Positions 52,738 through 62,180 are shown, numbered from the stretch's first letter. The stretch: 64,000 nt of DNA from Sediminibacterium sp051860225 (GCF_051860225.1 NZ_JBHYEI010000002.1:558001-622000), one strand, 5' to 3'. The notes: generated by a model from the sequence alone, not told the origin. Program-made: numbers and translations.

Positions 52738-52763
52738 AAATAGACCGGCTAGCCGGTCTATTT
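52738..52763. terminator. Perfect bidirectional palindrome terminator
   Basis: A perfectly self-complementary 26-bp stretch: AAATAGACCGG, CTAG centre, CCGGTCTATTT. The GC-rich stem flanked by A/T runs on both sides suits transcription termination in both directions, between the convergent membrane-protein gene and the SlyD-like gene. Confidence 0.8.
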
Positions 52764-52814
52764 CTATAAAGTTCTTACTAAACCTATAAGAATTCAGTAG
52801 TATTCAGAAAATTA

Positions 52815-53270
52815 TTAAGGGGTAATGATAATAGATTTAGGTCCATCAATAGCTACTAACTCTAAATCGAATACCAATTCTTCACCTGCTAAAGGATGAT
52901 TGGCATCTAAAACAACAACTGCCTCTTTTACTTCAACGATGATTACAGGGAAATTCTGACCAGATCCATTGCTCATATTCAATTGCATACCAACTTCTGG
53001 TACCATATCTGCTGGAAATCTATCTTTAGGAAATTCCATAATCATTTCTTCTTGCTTAGGACCATAAGCTTGGTCAGCAGGGATATTGATGGTTTTCTTT
53101 TCACCAATGACCATTCCTGTTACACCATCATCAAAACCGGCAATTACCATACCGCTTCCAATTTCAAACTCTAATGGTTCTCTGCCTTCTGATGAATCAA
53201 AAGTATTGCCGTTGGTTAACTTTCCGTGATAATGCACTTTTACCTTATCACCTTTTTTTGCTTGTTGCAT
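52815..53270 (-). CDS. SlyD-like FKBP-type peptidyl-prolyl isomerase
   Basis: 151 aa. FKBP core with VKVHYHGKLTNGNTFDSSEGREPLEFEIGSGMVIAGFDDGVTGM, then the SlyD insert-in-flap layout and the closing VVLDANHPLAGEELVFDLEL. It is a cytoplasmic prolyl isomerase and chaperone; the metal-binding tail of E. coli SlyD is absent. Divergent from fmt. Confidence 0.94.
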   Translation of the reverse strand: MQQAKKGDKVKVHYHGKLTNGNTFDSSEGREPLEFEIGSGMVIAGFDDGVTGMVIGEKKTINIPADQAYGPKQEEMIMEFPKDRFPADMVPEVGMQLNMSNGSGQNFPVIIVEVKEAVVVLDANHPLAGEELVFDLELVAIDGPKSIIITP

Positions 53271-53287
53271 AAATTATTATTAAGGGG

Positions 53288-53295
53288 CAAAAGTA
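53288..53295 (-). promoter_or_regulatory. Candidate -7 element (TACTTTTG) of the SlyD-like gene
   Basis: Minus-strand TACTTTTG (plus CAAAAGTA) fits TAnnTTTG, 18 bp upstream of the start at 53270. Confidence 0.4.
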
Positions 53296-53315
53296 CTATC
53301 CTTCGCGCTTAATAT

Positions 53316-53323
53316 TACCTTTG
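53316..53323 (+). promoter_or_regulatory. Candidate -7 element (TACCTTTG) of fmt
   Basis: TACCTTTG 18 bp upstream of the fmt ATG at 53342; the same octamer appears before metZ and the gene at 44264. Confidence 0.45.
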
Positions 53324-53341
53324 AACCCAAATATTTTGGTC

Positions 53342-54253
53342 ATGCGTATTGTTTTTATGGGCACCCCTGATTTCGCGGTTGCATCGTTAGATGCATTGGT
53401 TTCAAATGGTTTCAATGTAGTCTCGGTAGTTACAGCTCCTGACAAACCTGCCGGAAGGGGGCTTAAATTAACAGAAAGTGCAGTAAAAAGATATGCGATT
53501 GAAAAGGGTATTCCGGTTCTACAGCCAATAAAATTAAAAGACCCCCAATTTATCGAATCATTAAAAGAGCTTAATGCAGATATTCAAATTGTAGTGGCAT
53601 TTAGAATGTTGCCAGAAATTGTGTGGAATATGCCAAAAATGGGAACCTTAAATGTACACGGTTCATTATTGCCTCAATATCGCGGTGCTGCTCCAATTAA
53701 CTGGGCTGTAATTAATGGAGAAAAACAAACAGGGGTTACTACATTCAAACTAAAACATGAAATAGATACCGGAGATATTTTATTACAAGAATCCATGCCA
53801 ATAGGGGACAATGAAACAGCCACAGAAGTACATGATAGAATGAAAATTATTGGGGCTAATTTATTGGTAAAAACATTGCACCAATTAAATTCAGGGACTA
53901 TTCAAGAAACTCCTCAAGTGATATCAGCAGATACCAAGCATGCCCCTAAAATTTTTACGAAAGACTGCACTATACAATGGGATCAGGAGGTTGAACAAAT
54001 TCACAATTTGGTTAGGGGATTAGCTGAATTCCCAGGTGCCATTACCCACTTAGATGGGAAAATTTTAAAAATTTATAAAAGCAAAAAAGAGATAGCCCCA
54101 CATTCTTTCGAATTAGGAAAGCCCTTTACTGACCACAAAACTTTTTTAAAGTTTAGCTGTGTAAATGGATACTTACATATTTTAGACCTGCAACTAGAAG
54201 GAAAAAAAAGAATGCCTGTTGCTGATTTTCTTAGAGGATATAAATTAGCTTAA
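53342..54253 (+). CDS. fmt: Methionyl-tRNA formyltransferase
   Basis: 303 aa from ATG 53342 (MRIVFMGTPDFAV), the standard N-terminus; an in-frame TTG at 53321 lies inside the promoter element. Formyltransferase motifs NVHGSLLPQYRGAAPINWAVINGE and TGVTTFKLKHEIDTGDIL, then the C-terminal OB-fold (KIFTKDCTIQWDQ). It formylates initiator Met-tRNA. Complete. Confidence 0.97.
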   Translation: MRIVFMGTPDFAVASLDALVSNGFNVVSVVTAPDKPAGRGLKLTESAVKRYAIEKGIPVLQPIKLKDPQFIESLKELNADIQIVVAFRMLPEIVWNMPKMGTLNVHGSLLPQYRGAAPINWAVINGEKQTGVTTFKLKHEIDTGDILLQESMPIGDNETATEVHDRMKIIGANLLVKTLHQLNSGTIQETPQVISADTKHAPKIFTKDCTIQWDQEVEQIHNLVRGLAEFPGAITHLDGKILKIYKSKKEIAPHSFELGKPFTDHKTFLKFSCVNGYLHILDLQLEGKKRMPVADFLRGYKLA

Positions 54254-54262
54254 CCCTATTCA

Positions 54263-54994
54263 CTATTGGATAGCAGCAGCCAATGTAGCATAGTCTACAA
54301 TTCCTTGTTTACGCCAAGTCTCTTTTCCATTTTTAAACACGATAAATGTAGGCAATCCTTCAGAACGCAACTGCTTCATCACTTCAATATCAATTCCACC
54401 ATCTACTTTCACCAAACTAAAATGTGCACTTTTTTCTTTTTGTAATTGTTGTAATACTGGTTCCATCTTAACACATGGTGGGCACCATTCTGCACCTATA
54501 TCTACTAAAATGGTTCCAGATTTTGTACTAGCATTAAATGCAGCCATGCTCATTTCAGCACGAGTTGCTTTTGATTCTAGGGGCTTACCCTCCATTCGCC
54601 ATGCAGAGATCCCCCCTTTTAAGTTACTTACCTCTTTAAATCCATTTTCCTTCATCCAATTCATTGCTTCTGCACTTCGAACGCCAGATGCACAATAAAC
54701 CAATACTGGTTTAGCTTTATCGATATGTTGCACCCTGTCTGCAAATTCTCGTTGATCTAGCCAATTGGCTTGTAAAGCATTATTAAAATGCCCTCCTTGG
54801 TATTCTCCAGCAGTTCTAACATCCAATATTTGAATACCAGGGAGTTTCATTTTTTGTTCAAAAGCAGTTACTGAAATAGATCCACCCAATTGAATTACTT
54901 CATTCGATTCAGCGGAAACGGCTGATTCACTAGGTGCTGAATTACATGCCACCACTGTAAATAAAAGCACCAAACTAAAAAAAGTGATTTTCAT
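54263..54994 (-). CDS. Rhodanese-thioredoxin fusion lipoprotein
   Basis: 243 aa. Lipobox VVAC at about 17. Residues about 35-135 are a rhodanese domain with active Cys in VYCASGVRS; residues about 145-243 a thioredoxin domain with CPPC in GAEWCPPCVKM. As a lipoprotein it likely works in the periplasm on sulfur transfer or disulfide reduction; the combination suggests that the thioredoxin part reduces the persulfide on the rhodanese. It lies 1 bp after the LysM gene at the end of the long minus-strand run. Confidence 0.93.
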   Translation of the reverse strand: MKITFFSLVLLFTVVACNSAPSESAVSAESNEVIQLGGSISVTAFEQKMKLPGIQILDVRTAGEYQGGHFNNALQANWLDQREFADRVQHIDKAKPVLVYCASGVRSAEAMNWMKENGFKEVSNLKGGISAWRMEGKPLESKATRAEMSMAAFNASTKSGTILVDIGAEWCPPCVKMEPVLQQLQKEKSAHFSLVKVDGGIDIEVMKQLRSEGLPTFIVFKNGKETWRKQGIVDYATLAAAIQ

Positions 54995-54995
54995 A

Positions 54996-56132
54996 CTATT
55001 GCAAATAAGTTATGTTTACAGAAAATGGAGTATCCGATTTACCTAAGGCAGCTGCTGTTGCATTGCTTACCCGCATCAATAATGCAGGGGCCCCTTTAAT
55101 TTCAGGAACTGGGCCTAATACTCTTGCGCATACCGATCGATTATCAGCTGTAGTAATTCTAACTATTGTACCAGGTAAAACATCATTTAACAATGCATAA
55201 AACTTGCGATCTGAAAAGCCACTAACCGACTTAAATATTCCGACATCGCCTGCCTTATTAATTTTATTTTTTTCTGTTTGATCAGTTGCAAATATTTGTC
55301 CAAAATATCCCTCGTCATTAGATTTAGGAGTATAATTTATATTATCATCATTTATACGATATTCCGTTGGAGGGGGTTGATTAGATTGTTTAAATTGTTC
55401 AACAGGAACTGGTGGGGGAACAATATTGGCTGCAGCTTCAGCTTCTTTTTTTGCTTTATCTGCAGCTACTTTTGCAAAAAACTTATCGGATTCAGTTAAA
55501 GGTTTCATTACCCCATTTTTTAACTCTCGAACCCCATCTACCGTTGCATCCATAATATTCGGATCTTTTAATGGCGGTATTTCTTCGACTACAGGCTTGC
55601 CAATCACTGGAGGTTTAACAAAAACTTGAGTATTGGGCGAAACAGCATTAGGGGAGGAAGACGCATCTGCTCTCATTGCAGCTAATTTTACTCCGCCGAT
55701 ATAACCTACAACTAGCTCTTGACCATATGCAACAGCATCAGCACTAAGCTGATTCCACTCGCGTAGTTGAGCTATAGGAACTTTAAAATATCGTTGACTT
55801 ATTCTAAATAAGTTCTCTCCTTTTCCCGCAATATGATAAACTCGTTCACTAGAAGCAAACTCTTGCTCTTGAACAAGATTTTCTTGGGTTAATGGGATTC
55901 TTATTTTAACCCCCATTGACAAAACCGAATTAGGATTTATTTTATTATATGCTGCAATTTGCTTGGGAGTAGCTCCATATATTCTACTCAATATGGAAAG
56001 CGTTTCTTTTCCTTTTACCGTATGCTGGATGTAAATGTTTCCAGTCACGCCCATCGCAACTAATTTTTCTTGGGCATTTACAACATTGATAAAACCTACT
56101 ACAACAAAAAATAAATATTTCTTCAGGTACAT
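54996..56132 (-). CDS. LysM-domain exported protein
   Basis: 378 aa from ATG 56132 (MYLKKYLFFVVVGFINVVNAQ), which ends its signal near residue 21; a longer frame to 56177 would overlap the rRNA methyltransferase. Two LysM repeats (about 35-80: HTVKGKETLSILSRIYGATPKQIAAYNKI; about 95-140: YHIAGKGENLFRISQRYFKVPIAQLREWNQL) bind peptidoglycan. A proline/charged linker and a C-terminal beta domain (VGIFKSVSGFSDRKFYALLNDVLPGTIVRITTADNRSVCARV), similar to RlpA/barwin-like double-psi folds, follow. Confidence 0.88.
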   Translation of the reverse strand: MYLKKYLFFVVVGFINVVNAQEKLVAMGVTGNIYIQHTVKGKETLSILSRIYGATPKQIAAYNKINPNSVLSMGVKIRIPLTQENLVQEQEFASSERVYHIAGKGENLFRISQRYFKVPIAQLREWNQLSADAVAYGQELVVGYIGGVKLAAMRADASSSPNAVSPNTQVFVKPPVIGKPVVEEIPPLKDPNIMDATVDGVRELKNGVMKPLTESDKFFAKVAADKAKKEAEAAANIVPPPVPVEQFKQSNQPPPTEYRINDDNINYTPKSNDEGYFGQIFATDQTEKNKINKAGDVGIFKSVSGFSDRKFYALLNDVLPGTIVRITTADNRSVCARVLGPVPEIKGAPALLMRVSNATAAALGKSDTPFSVNITYLQ

Positions 56133-56155
56133 GACTTTAAAAATAGACTGCAAAG

Positions 56156-57511
56156 TTAATCTTTTAATATTCTCCATTCTGCAGGATAATAATTATTGAT
56201 TCGATTGGGTAAAACTTTAACTAACCCAAGAACGACCCCCTCGTATACCACCCAATTCCAGCCTAGCGTAACTTGACTAGGGGTAAAACTAGCTCTTTTT
56301 AAAAATAATAATGCTTGTTCTTTATTTACTTCTAAAAAAGCTATCCCATTTTTAGGTAATGTAGAAACTGCCCACTCATGAGAAGGAATAAGGTCTTTCC
56401 CCTTAAATTCACCAATTTCTATTCCGGCTTTTTTGATATATAACCTTGAAGCCAATTCTTGAATAGTAGTAAAAAATTGAGCAGGTACCCTTCTTATAGA
56501 ATTATTTTGTTTAAAATAAGTCGCATCAACCTCATTTTGAATAAATGGCGATAGAGCCAACATTTCGGTTTTGGAAAGCGTGGTTAAAGAAGCCTCTTTT
56601 AAATGACTAAAACCATTATGTGTTTGTTTAAATGCTGCTAAGAAAAAACCTTCCCCTTTTAACAAATTAGGATAAAAACGATATCCCCATGCATGATGTT
56701 GAGGCGATTGAGTTGCAATGATATTCCAAGACGATTGAATGTTGATTGAGCAAGATGCTAATTGAAAATCTTTTACCAACCAATCTGCAATTGCTTCATC
56801 TTCCTGAACTGAATAAGAACAAGTTGAATAAATTAAAAATCCACCCTGTTTTAAACAAGGTAAAATTGCAGACAAAATTCTTTCCTGCCTTTGACTACAA
56901 TGCACCACATTTTGCTCACTCCATTCTTCTATAGCCTGCTTATCTTTTCTAAATAATCCGCTTCCACTACAAGGAGCATCTACTACAATAACATCAAAAT
57001 AACCAGTAAAATCTTTAAAATGTTCTGGGTCATTATTAGTTACCACCATATTAGGCAAACCCCACTTAATTACATTTTCTACCAAGATGGCTGCTCTAGA
57101 TTTAATGACTTCATTACTAACTACCATCCCTTCACTAAAAACAGATGCCAATAAAGTTGTCTTACCTCCTGGAGCTGCACATAAGTCTAATATTTTAAGC
57201 CCTTTTTTCGTACCTGGAATTAATTGATTGATTGTATGCGCTAAAAACATAGAACTGGCTTCCTGTACATAATACGCACCTGCATGAAACAAGGGATCCA
57301 TTGTAAAAGAGGGCCGTTCTTTTAAATAAAATGCATCCTGACACCAAGGCACTGGACCATCTTTAATTGTTTCTAAAGCAAGACTGGGTTTGAATGGATT
57401 TAAACGGATACTTGTTACTTGTTCCCCCGATGCATGTATTGCTTCAAATGCTGCTTTATCAAAGCCTTTCACATTTGCTAATGAATCTATTAATTGCTTA
57501 GGTAAATCCAC
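56156..57511 (-). CDS. RsmF/NOL1-NOP2-sun family rRNA (cytosine-C5) methyltransferase
   Basis: 451 aa. SAM-binding ILDLCAAPGGKTTLLAS and the catalytic pair in VDAPCSGSGLFRKD and YSTCSYSVQEDEAI (two active Cys). The C-terminal region (about 310-451) resembles the RsmF C-terminal domain. It methylates 16S rRNA cytosine. The pntB stop lies 2 bp upstream. Confidence 0.93.
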   Translation of the reverse strand: MDLPKQLIDSLANVKGFDKAAFEAIHASGEQVTSIRLNPFKPSLALETIKDGPVPWCQDAFYLKERPSFTMDPLFHAGAYYVQEASSMFLAHTINQLIPGTKKGLKILDLCAAPGGKTTLLASVFSEGMVVSNEVIKSRAAILVENVIKWGLPNMVVTNNDPEHFKDFTGYFDVIVVDAPCSGSGLFRKDKQAIEEWSEQNVVHCSQRQERILSAILPCLKQGGFLIYSTCSYSVQEDEAIADWLVKDFQLASCSINIQSSWNIIATQSPQHHAWGYRFYPNLLKGEGFFLAAFKQTHNGFSHLKEASLTTLSKTEMLALSPFIQNEVDATYFKQNNSIRRVPAQFFTTIQELASRLYIKKAGIEIGEFKGKDLIPSHEWAVSTLPKNGIAFLEVNKEQALLFLKRASFTPSQVTLGWNWVVYEGVVLGLVKVLPNRINNYYPAEWRILKD

Positions 57512-57513
57512 TA

Positions 57514-58941
57514 TTATATAGCTTTTATTTCTGCAACTAATTTTTGCAATGCTGCTTTAGCATCACCAAATAACATGGATGTCTTTGGCTGAAAAAACAA
57601 AGCATTTTCAATGCCTGCATAACCGGGCTTCATACTGCGTTTATTTACAATAACTGTTTTAGCCTGCTCAACTTCTAAAATAGGCATACCATAAATAGGT
57701 GAGGCTGGATCGGTTTTGGCGGCTGGATTTACAACATCATTGGCTCCTAAAATCAACACTACATCGGTTGTTTTAAATTCGTTATTGGCATCCTCCATTT
57801 CTAATAATGCATCATAGTTCACATCTGCTTCAGCTAATAAAACATTCATATGGCCAGGCATTCTACCGGCCACTGGATGAATGGCATATTTTACTTCTAC
57901 CCCTTTTTCTTCTAATAATTGTTCTAATTCATGACAAATATGTTGCGCTTGCGCAACAGCTAGTCCATACCCAGGAACAATCATCACTTTAGTTGCATAA
58001 CTCATACAAACAGCAGCATCACTAATAGAAATCTCTTTAAAGCTTCCAGTAACGGCTTGTTGTTCCCCTTTTGAAGAAGCTCCAAATGAACCAAGTAAAA
58101 CGTTCATTAAACTTCTATTCATTGCCTTGCACATCAAAATAGTTAAAAGCGTGCCTGCAGCACCAACCAATATTCCGCCAGTCAGCATGACTTGGTTATC
58201 ATATAAAAATCCACCACAAGCAGCTGCGACGCCTGTGAAAGAATTTAAGAGTGAAATCACTACCGGCATATCTGCTCCCCCGATTGGCAAAACAAATAAT
58301 ACACCATATAAAACAGCTGCGACAGTTATAATGTAAAACCAATAATAATTGGTAATGGTAATATTGTAAGTCAAATAAGTAGCAACTCCAATAATGGCCA
58401 ACAGTAAAATATTATTAGCCATCTGCTGTCCATTAAAAGCAAAATCTTTTACTGAACCATTGAGTTTCCCCCAAGCAATCATACTGCCTGCAAAAGAAAT
58501 TGTGCCAATAATTAAACCTGCAAAAATGATGAGCAAAGTAGCTCCATCTAAACTTCCTGGTGCAGCATACAAATCATTATCTGTAAATAGTGGATGAGTT
58601 AAATGTTGAAATTCAATAATTGAAATTAATGCTGCACATGCCCCTCCCATTCCATTAAATAAGCTGACCATTTCTGGCATGGAAGTCATTTTTACTTTTT
58701 TAGCAGCAAGGGTTCCGGCTATAGTACCTACCGCCAATCCACCAAAAATCCATCCATAATTCCCAAGCTTAACGCCATCTTTACTATATAAAAAAATGGT
58801 TCCTAGTATGGCAATAGCCATACCTGCTGCGGCCACCCAATTTCCCTTTCTGGCTGTAGCAGGATGTGATAGCATTTTAAGCCCTACAATAAAACTGACA
58901 GAGCCTAATAAATAACAGAGTGTAAGCAAATTTATTTCCAT
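57514..58941 (-). CDS. pntB: NAD(P) transhydrogenase subunit beta
   Basis: 475 aa from ATG 58941 (MEINLLTLCYLLGSVSFIVGLKML); the frame is open to 58998 but that would overlap pntAB. About nine membrane helices, then the C-terminal NADP-binding domain III (KVMIVPGYGLAVAQAQH, GRMPGHMNVLLAEADV, GANDVVNPAAK). Together with the alpha parts it couples proton flow to NADPH formation from NADH. Confidence 0.96.
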   Translation of the reverse strand: MEINLLTLCYLLGSVSFIVGLKMLSHPATARKGNWVAAAGMAIAILGTIFLYSKDGVKLGNYGWIFGGLAVGTIAGTLAAKKVKMTSMPEMVSLFNGMGGACAALISIIEFQHLTHPLFTDNDLYAAPGSLDGATLLIIFAGLIIGTISFAGSMIAWGKLNGSVKDFAFNGQQMANNILLLAIIGVATYLTYNITITNYYWFYIITVAAVLYGVLFVLPIGGADMPVVISLLNSFTGVAAACGGFLYDNQVMLTGGILVGAAGTLLTILMCKAMNRSLMNVLLGSFGASSKGEQQAVTGSFKEISISDAAVCMSYATKVMIVPGYGLAVAQAQHICHELEQLLEEKGVEVKYAIHPVAGRMPGHMNVLLAEADVNYDALLEMEDANNEFKTTDVVLILGANDVVNPAAKTDPASPIYGMPILEVEQAKTVIVNKRSMKPGYAGIENALFFQPKTSMLFGDAKAALQKLVAEIKAI

Positions 58942-58942
58942 C

Positions 58943-59251
58943 TTATTTTTTCTTCTTAAACATTTCCAACATTCTATCGGTAACAACAAATCCGCCAACT
59001 ACATTTAAAGTACCCAACACAACTGCTAAAAATCCAATAATCAATGCTACGATATCATCTGGTTCAACTTCCCCCATCACAATAATGGCTCCAATGATTA
59101 CTACTCCGTGTATTGCATTAGCTCCGCTCATTAATGGGGTATGTAACACACTAGGCACACGACCAATTACCTCTATACCTAAAAAAATAGATAAGATAAC
59201 AATGTATATAATTTCAATATGTTCATTTATATATGCTAAAAAAGTATTCAT
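58943..59251 (-). CDS. pntAB: NAD(P) transhydrogenase alpha subunit part 2 (membrane)
   Basis: 102 aa. Membrane domain of a split alpha subunit: four hydrophobic stretches with TPLMSGANAIHGVVIIGAIIVMG, the typical signature of the PntA C-terminal segment. The gene lies 9 bp after pntAA and 1 bp before pntB. Confidence 0.95.
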   Translation of the reverse strand: MNTFLAYINEHIEIIYIVILSIFLGIEVIGRVPSVLHTPLMSGANAIHGVVIIGAIIVMGEVEPDDIVALIIGFLAVVLGTLNVVGGFVVTDRMLEMFKKKK

Positions 59252-59260
59252 ACAATTTAT

Positions 59261-60388
59261 TTAGGATGCAAGTAAAGATTGAATGCGATCGTTTACAACT
59301 GCACCATCGTGTGCCATGCAACAACCTTTTACGATATCGTCTTCAAAATTCAAATTGATTTGTCCTTCTTTAGTCAAAATCAATTGTAAGAAATTAAACA
59401 CATTTTTACCATACACTTTACTAGCATCAGCTGGCATGTCTGATGCCAGTTGACTATTACCTACTAAAGTAACTCCATGCAATTGAATGATTGCATTGTT
59501 TTGAACTCCAAAAACATTCCCCCCTGTTGCTGCTGCTAAATCAACTACAACAGCACCAGGTTTCATTAATTTAAGCATGCTTTCATCTATCAATAATGGA
59601 GCGGGCTTGCCTTGCAATTGAGCAGTTGCAATAATCACATCTGATTTAGCAACCGATAGGGCTAATCTTTCTTTTTGCTTTTGCTTAAATTCAGGTGTTT
59701 GCTCTACCGCATATCCACCAGCTGCTGAAACGTCAGCTGCACCATCTACTTCAATAAACTTAGCACCTAAACTCATCACTTCCTCTTTTACAGCAGCTCG
59801 AGTATCGGATACTTCTACCACTGCACCTAAACGTTTAGCAGTTGCAACGGCTTGCAGACCCGCAACGCCAGCACCCAATACCATTAGTTTTGCTGGGGGA
59901 ATACTTCCAGCAGCGGTCATGAACATAGGAAAATAACGAGGTAACAAATCGGCTGCTTTTAGTACTGCCTTATACCCTGCGATATTGGCCTGACTGCTCA
60001 ATACATCCATAGATTGTGCTCGCGTTGTTCTAGGTATCATATCTAAACTAAAAACAGTAACCCCTTTAGCTGCCCATTCATTCATTAATGAATAATTAAA
60101 TAATGGCTGAAAAACACCTATTAGAACAGCCCCTTTTTGCATCTTTAATAAATCTTCATTAGGTATGCTCCAATAGCATAATAAAATATTGGCAGAAGAT
60201 AAAAGAGAATTTCTATCTGTAATTTTTGCCCCTACCTCAGTGTAAGAGTCATTATTTGCAAATGCTCGAACACCAGCATCCATTTCAACCATCACTTCAA
60301 TTCCTTGCTTAACCAATAAGGCCAGCTGTTCAGGCAACATTGCCACTCTATTTTCTCCTATAGGTTCTTTCAGGATGCCAATTATCAT
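59261..60388 (-). CDS. pntAA: NAD(P) transhydrogenase alpha subunit part 1 (NAD-binding)
   Basis: 375 aa. NAD-binding domain I with the alanine-dehydrogenase-like fold: MIIGILKEPIGENRVAMLPE, VLGAGVAGLQAVATAKRLGAVVEVSDTRAAVKEE and VDLAAATGGN. Split alpha subunit with pntAB next. It starts 17 bp after the methyltransferase stop. Confidence 0.96.
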   Translation of the reverse strand: MIIGILKEPIGENRVAMLPEQLALLVKQGIEVMVEMDAGVRAFANNDSYTEVGAKITDRNSLLSSANILLCYWSIPNEDLLKMQKGAVLIGVFQPLFNYSLMNEWAAKGVTVFSLDMIPRTTRAQSMDVLSSQANIAGYKAVLKAADLLPRYFPMFMTAAGSIPPAKLMVLGAGVAGLQAVATAKRLGAVVEVSDTRAAVKEEVMSLGAKFIEVDGAADVSAAGGYAVEQTPEFKQKQKERLALSVAKSDVIIATAQLQGKPAPLLIDESMLKLMKPGAVVVDLAAATGGNVFGVQNNAIIQLHGVTLVGNSQLASDMPADASKVYGKNVFNFLQLILTKEGQINLNFEDDIVKGCCMAHDGAVVNDRIQSLLAS

Positions 60389-60405
60389 GTATGTAAGTTA
60401 ATTCA

Positions 60406-61203
60406 TTAAAACTGAACAATAAAATGCTGCTTTTCTTTTTGTTCTTTCCTAAAAAAAACCAAGCCGATAAAAAATAAATCAATCGTTAAAGTAACAGTTT
60501 CGTCCTCTTTGATTGCTGCCCAAGCTTGTTCCATTTCTTTACTCCAGTGAATATCATCGAAAATTAATACAGAGTGCTCATGCAAGCAGGGTTTCATCAT
60601 GTTAAAGTAACGTAGGGTAGGTTCGTATCTATGATTACCATCAATAAAAACGAAATCAAGCGTTTGATTTTTGTGCAGTACATTGTCTAGTGTATCGTCG
60701 AAATTACCCACTACTTGTTCAATATTATGTAAGCCAATATGCTGAAAATGACGATGAGCTTGTTGCGCAATTTCGGGTGCACCCTCCATTGTTATAACTC
60801 GAGAATGATTATTAGCAGCAGCCAAATAACTAGTTGTTATTCCCAATGAAGTACCTAACTCTAAAATCGTTTTAGGAGCAAAGTGATTAACCAGCCTAAA
60901 TAATAATTGCCCAAATTTTTTAGGCTTTAATGCAGATTTTGCAATAGAAGAAATGGTTCTAGAGCTGGTTACATTTAATCGAGAACCTGCCCCAAAATCA
61001 GCTACAGTAATTATTGTATTATTGTACTTAAGCTCTTCTCTAGCGGCTTCAATTAATGGATAAACATAAAAATTTCTATCATCGGTAAATACTTTATCAA
61101 TTAATTCAAATACAAAAGGAGAGTGTACGCCATGTCCCTTTGCATTGGACGACTTTATCCAATAATGCATATAACGCAAACCAAGCTGAATAGGTGAATA
61201 CAT
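60406..61203 (-). CDS. SAM-dependent O-methyltransferase-like protein
   Basis: 266 aa from ATG 61203 (MYSPIQLGLRYMHYW), whose start overlaps the upstream stop by one base. A class I methyltransferase fold: ILELGTSLGITTSYLAAANNHSRVITMEGAPEIA, VVGNFDDTL and FVFIDGNHRYEPTLRYF. The FIDGNHRYE motif is typical of methyltransferase family 24-like O-methyltransferases. Substrate unknown. Confidence 0.88.
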   Translation of the reverse strand: MYSPIQLGLRYMHYWIKSSNAKGHGVHSPFVFELIDKVFTDDRNFYVYPLIEAAREELKYNNTIITVADFGAGSRLNVTSSRTISSIAKSALKPKKFGQLLFRLVNHFAPKTILELGTSLGITTSYLAAANNHSRVITMEGAPEIAQQAHRHFQHIGLHNIEQVVGNFDDTLDNVLHKNQTLDFVFIDGNHRYEPTLRYFNMMKPCLHEHSVLIFDDIHWSKEMEQAWAAIKEDETVTLTIDLFFIGLVFFRKEQKEKQHFIVQF

Positions 61204-61679
61204 TATAGTTGAATTTGATTTATGGGAAGCCATTTCTTTAACCAAAACAGCGCATATACGAATGAAAACCAACTTAGAAAATGAGCGAATTTCAATACCA
61301 AATTAATCAATTCGAAATCGGGCAATTCGGTAATATCTAAATAATAAACCATTACGCCTAAGCTAAACCATAAGCTCTTCCTAAAAAAAGGAATGGCAAA
61401 ACACAGAGGAAGAATGATAGAAAAAATAACGCTTAATACCGAATCATCTATATAATTTAACCAGAATTGGTTAATGGGTTGACCACTGTTAATGGACCGT
61501 AAAAATTGTATTAATCCAATCAACACCCGTATTTGATAGAGCGCATAAATCAGTAATAAAATATTCATTACCTGTAAAATGCTTTTACTATATAAGCTTC
61601 TAAAATTGTTTTTATATACAACAGATGCAATTCCTAGAAATGGAATGAATAATAAATAGAGAAAGGGAATAAGTTGCAT
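61203..61679 (-). CDS. Five-helix membrane protein of unknown function
   Basis: 158 aa from ATG 61679 (MQLIPFLYLLFIPFLGIA), 3 bp after the folA stop; a longer frame to 61703 would overlap folA. About five membrane helices. No family recognised. It links folA to the methyltransferase in one run (TAATG overlap). Confidence 0.7.
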   Translation of the reverse strand: MQLIPFLYLLFIPFLGIASVVYKNNFRSLYSKSILQVMNILLLIYALYQIRVLIGLIQFLRSINSGQPINQFWLNYIDDSVLSVIFSIILPLCFAIPFFRKSLWFSLGVMVYYLDITELPDFELINLVLKFAHFLSWFSFVYALFWLKKWLPINQIQL

Positions 61680-61681
61680 AA

Positions 61682-62179
61682 TTATGAATGCTTTTGCCAA
61701 CACTGAAAACGATATGCATGAGGGTGTTTAGCATCTGCTTCTTTGGCGTCGTCCATAGTAAGTTGCCAAAGATCGGTATCTAATGCTGGAAAAAAAGTAT
61801 CCCCTTCAATAATAGTATCCACTCTTGTTAAATAAATTTTATGTGCATAGGGTAATGCAGCTGCGTAAATTTCGCCACCTCCAATGATAAAAGATTCTTT
61901 ATAATCATTTTCTGAAGCAATGCGCAAGGCATCTTCTAAAGAGGAAGCTTTCTGAACACCACTTGCTTTCCAATCGGCTTGCCGAGTCACTACAATATTC
62001 AGTCGCCCGTTCAATGGCTTACCCGACAAAGATTCAAAGGTTTTTCTTCCCATAATGACAGGCATTGCCCAAGTGGTTTGCTTAAAGAATTTCATATCAT
62101 TAGGCAAATGCCAGAGCAATTGATTATTCAACCCAATGGCATTATTATTAGAAGCGGCAACTATTATTGATATAATCAT
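61682..62179 (-). CDS. folA: Dihydrofolate reductase
   Basis: 165 aa from ATG 62179 (MIISIIVAASNNNAIG); starting at 62191 would overlap thyA. Folate and NADPH sites: WHLPNDMKFFKQTTWAMPVIMGRKTFESL and FIIGGGEIYAAAL. It regenerates tetrahydrofolate after ThyA. Begins 1 bp after the thyA stop. Confidence 0.97.
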   Translation of the reverse strand: MIISIIVAASNNNAIGLNNQLLWHLPNDMKFFKQTTWAMPVIMGRKTFESLSGKPLNGRLNIVVTRQADWKASGVQKASSLEDALRIASENDYKESFIIGGGEIYAAALPYAHKIYLTRVDTIIEGDTFFPALDTDLWQLTMDDAKEADAKHPHAYRFQCWQKHS

Positions 62180-62180
62180 A

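Noticed and set aside
58942..58998. N-terminal extension of pntB
   Set aside because: It would overlap pntAB and place charged residues before the normal first helix.
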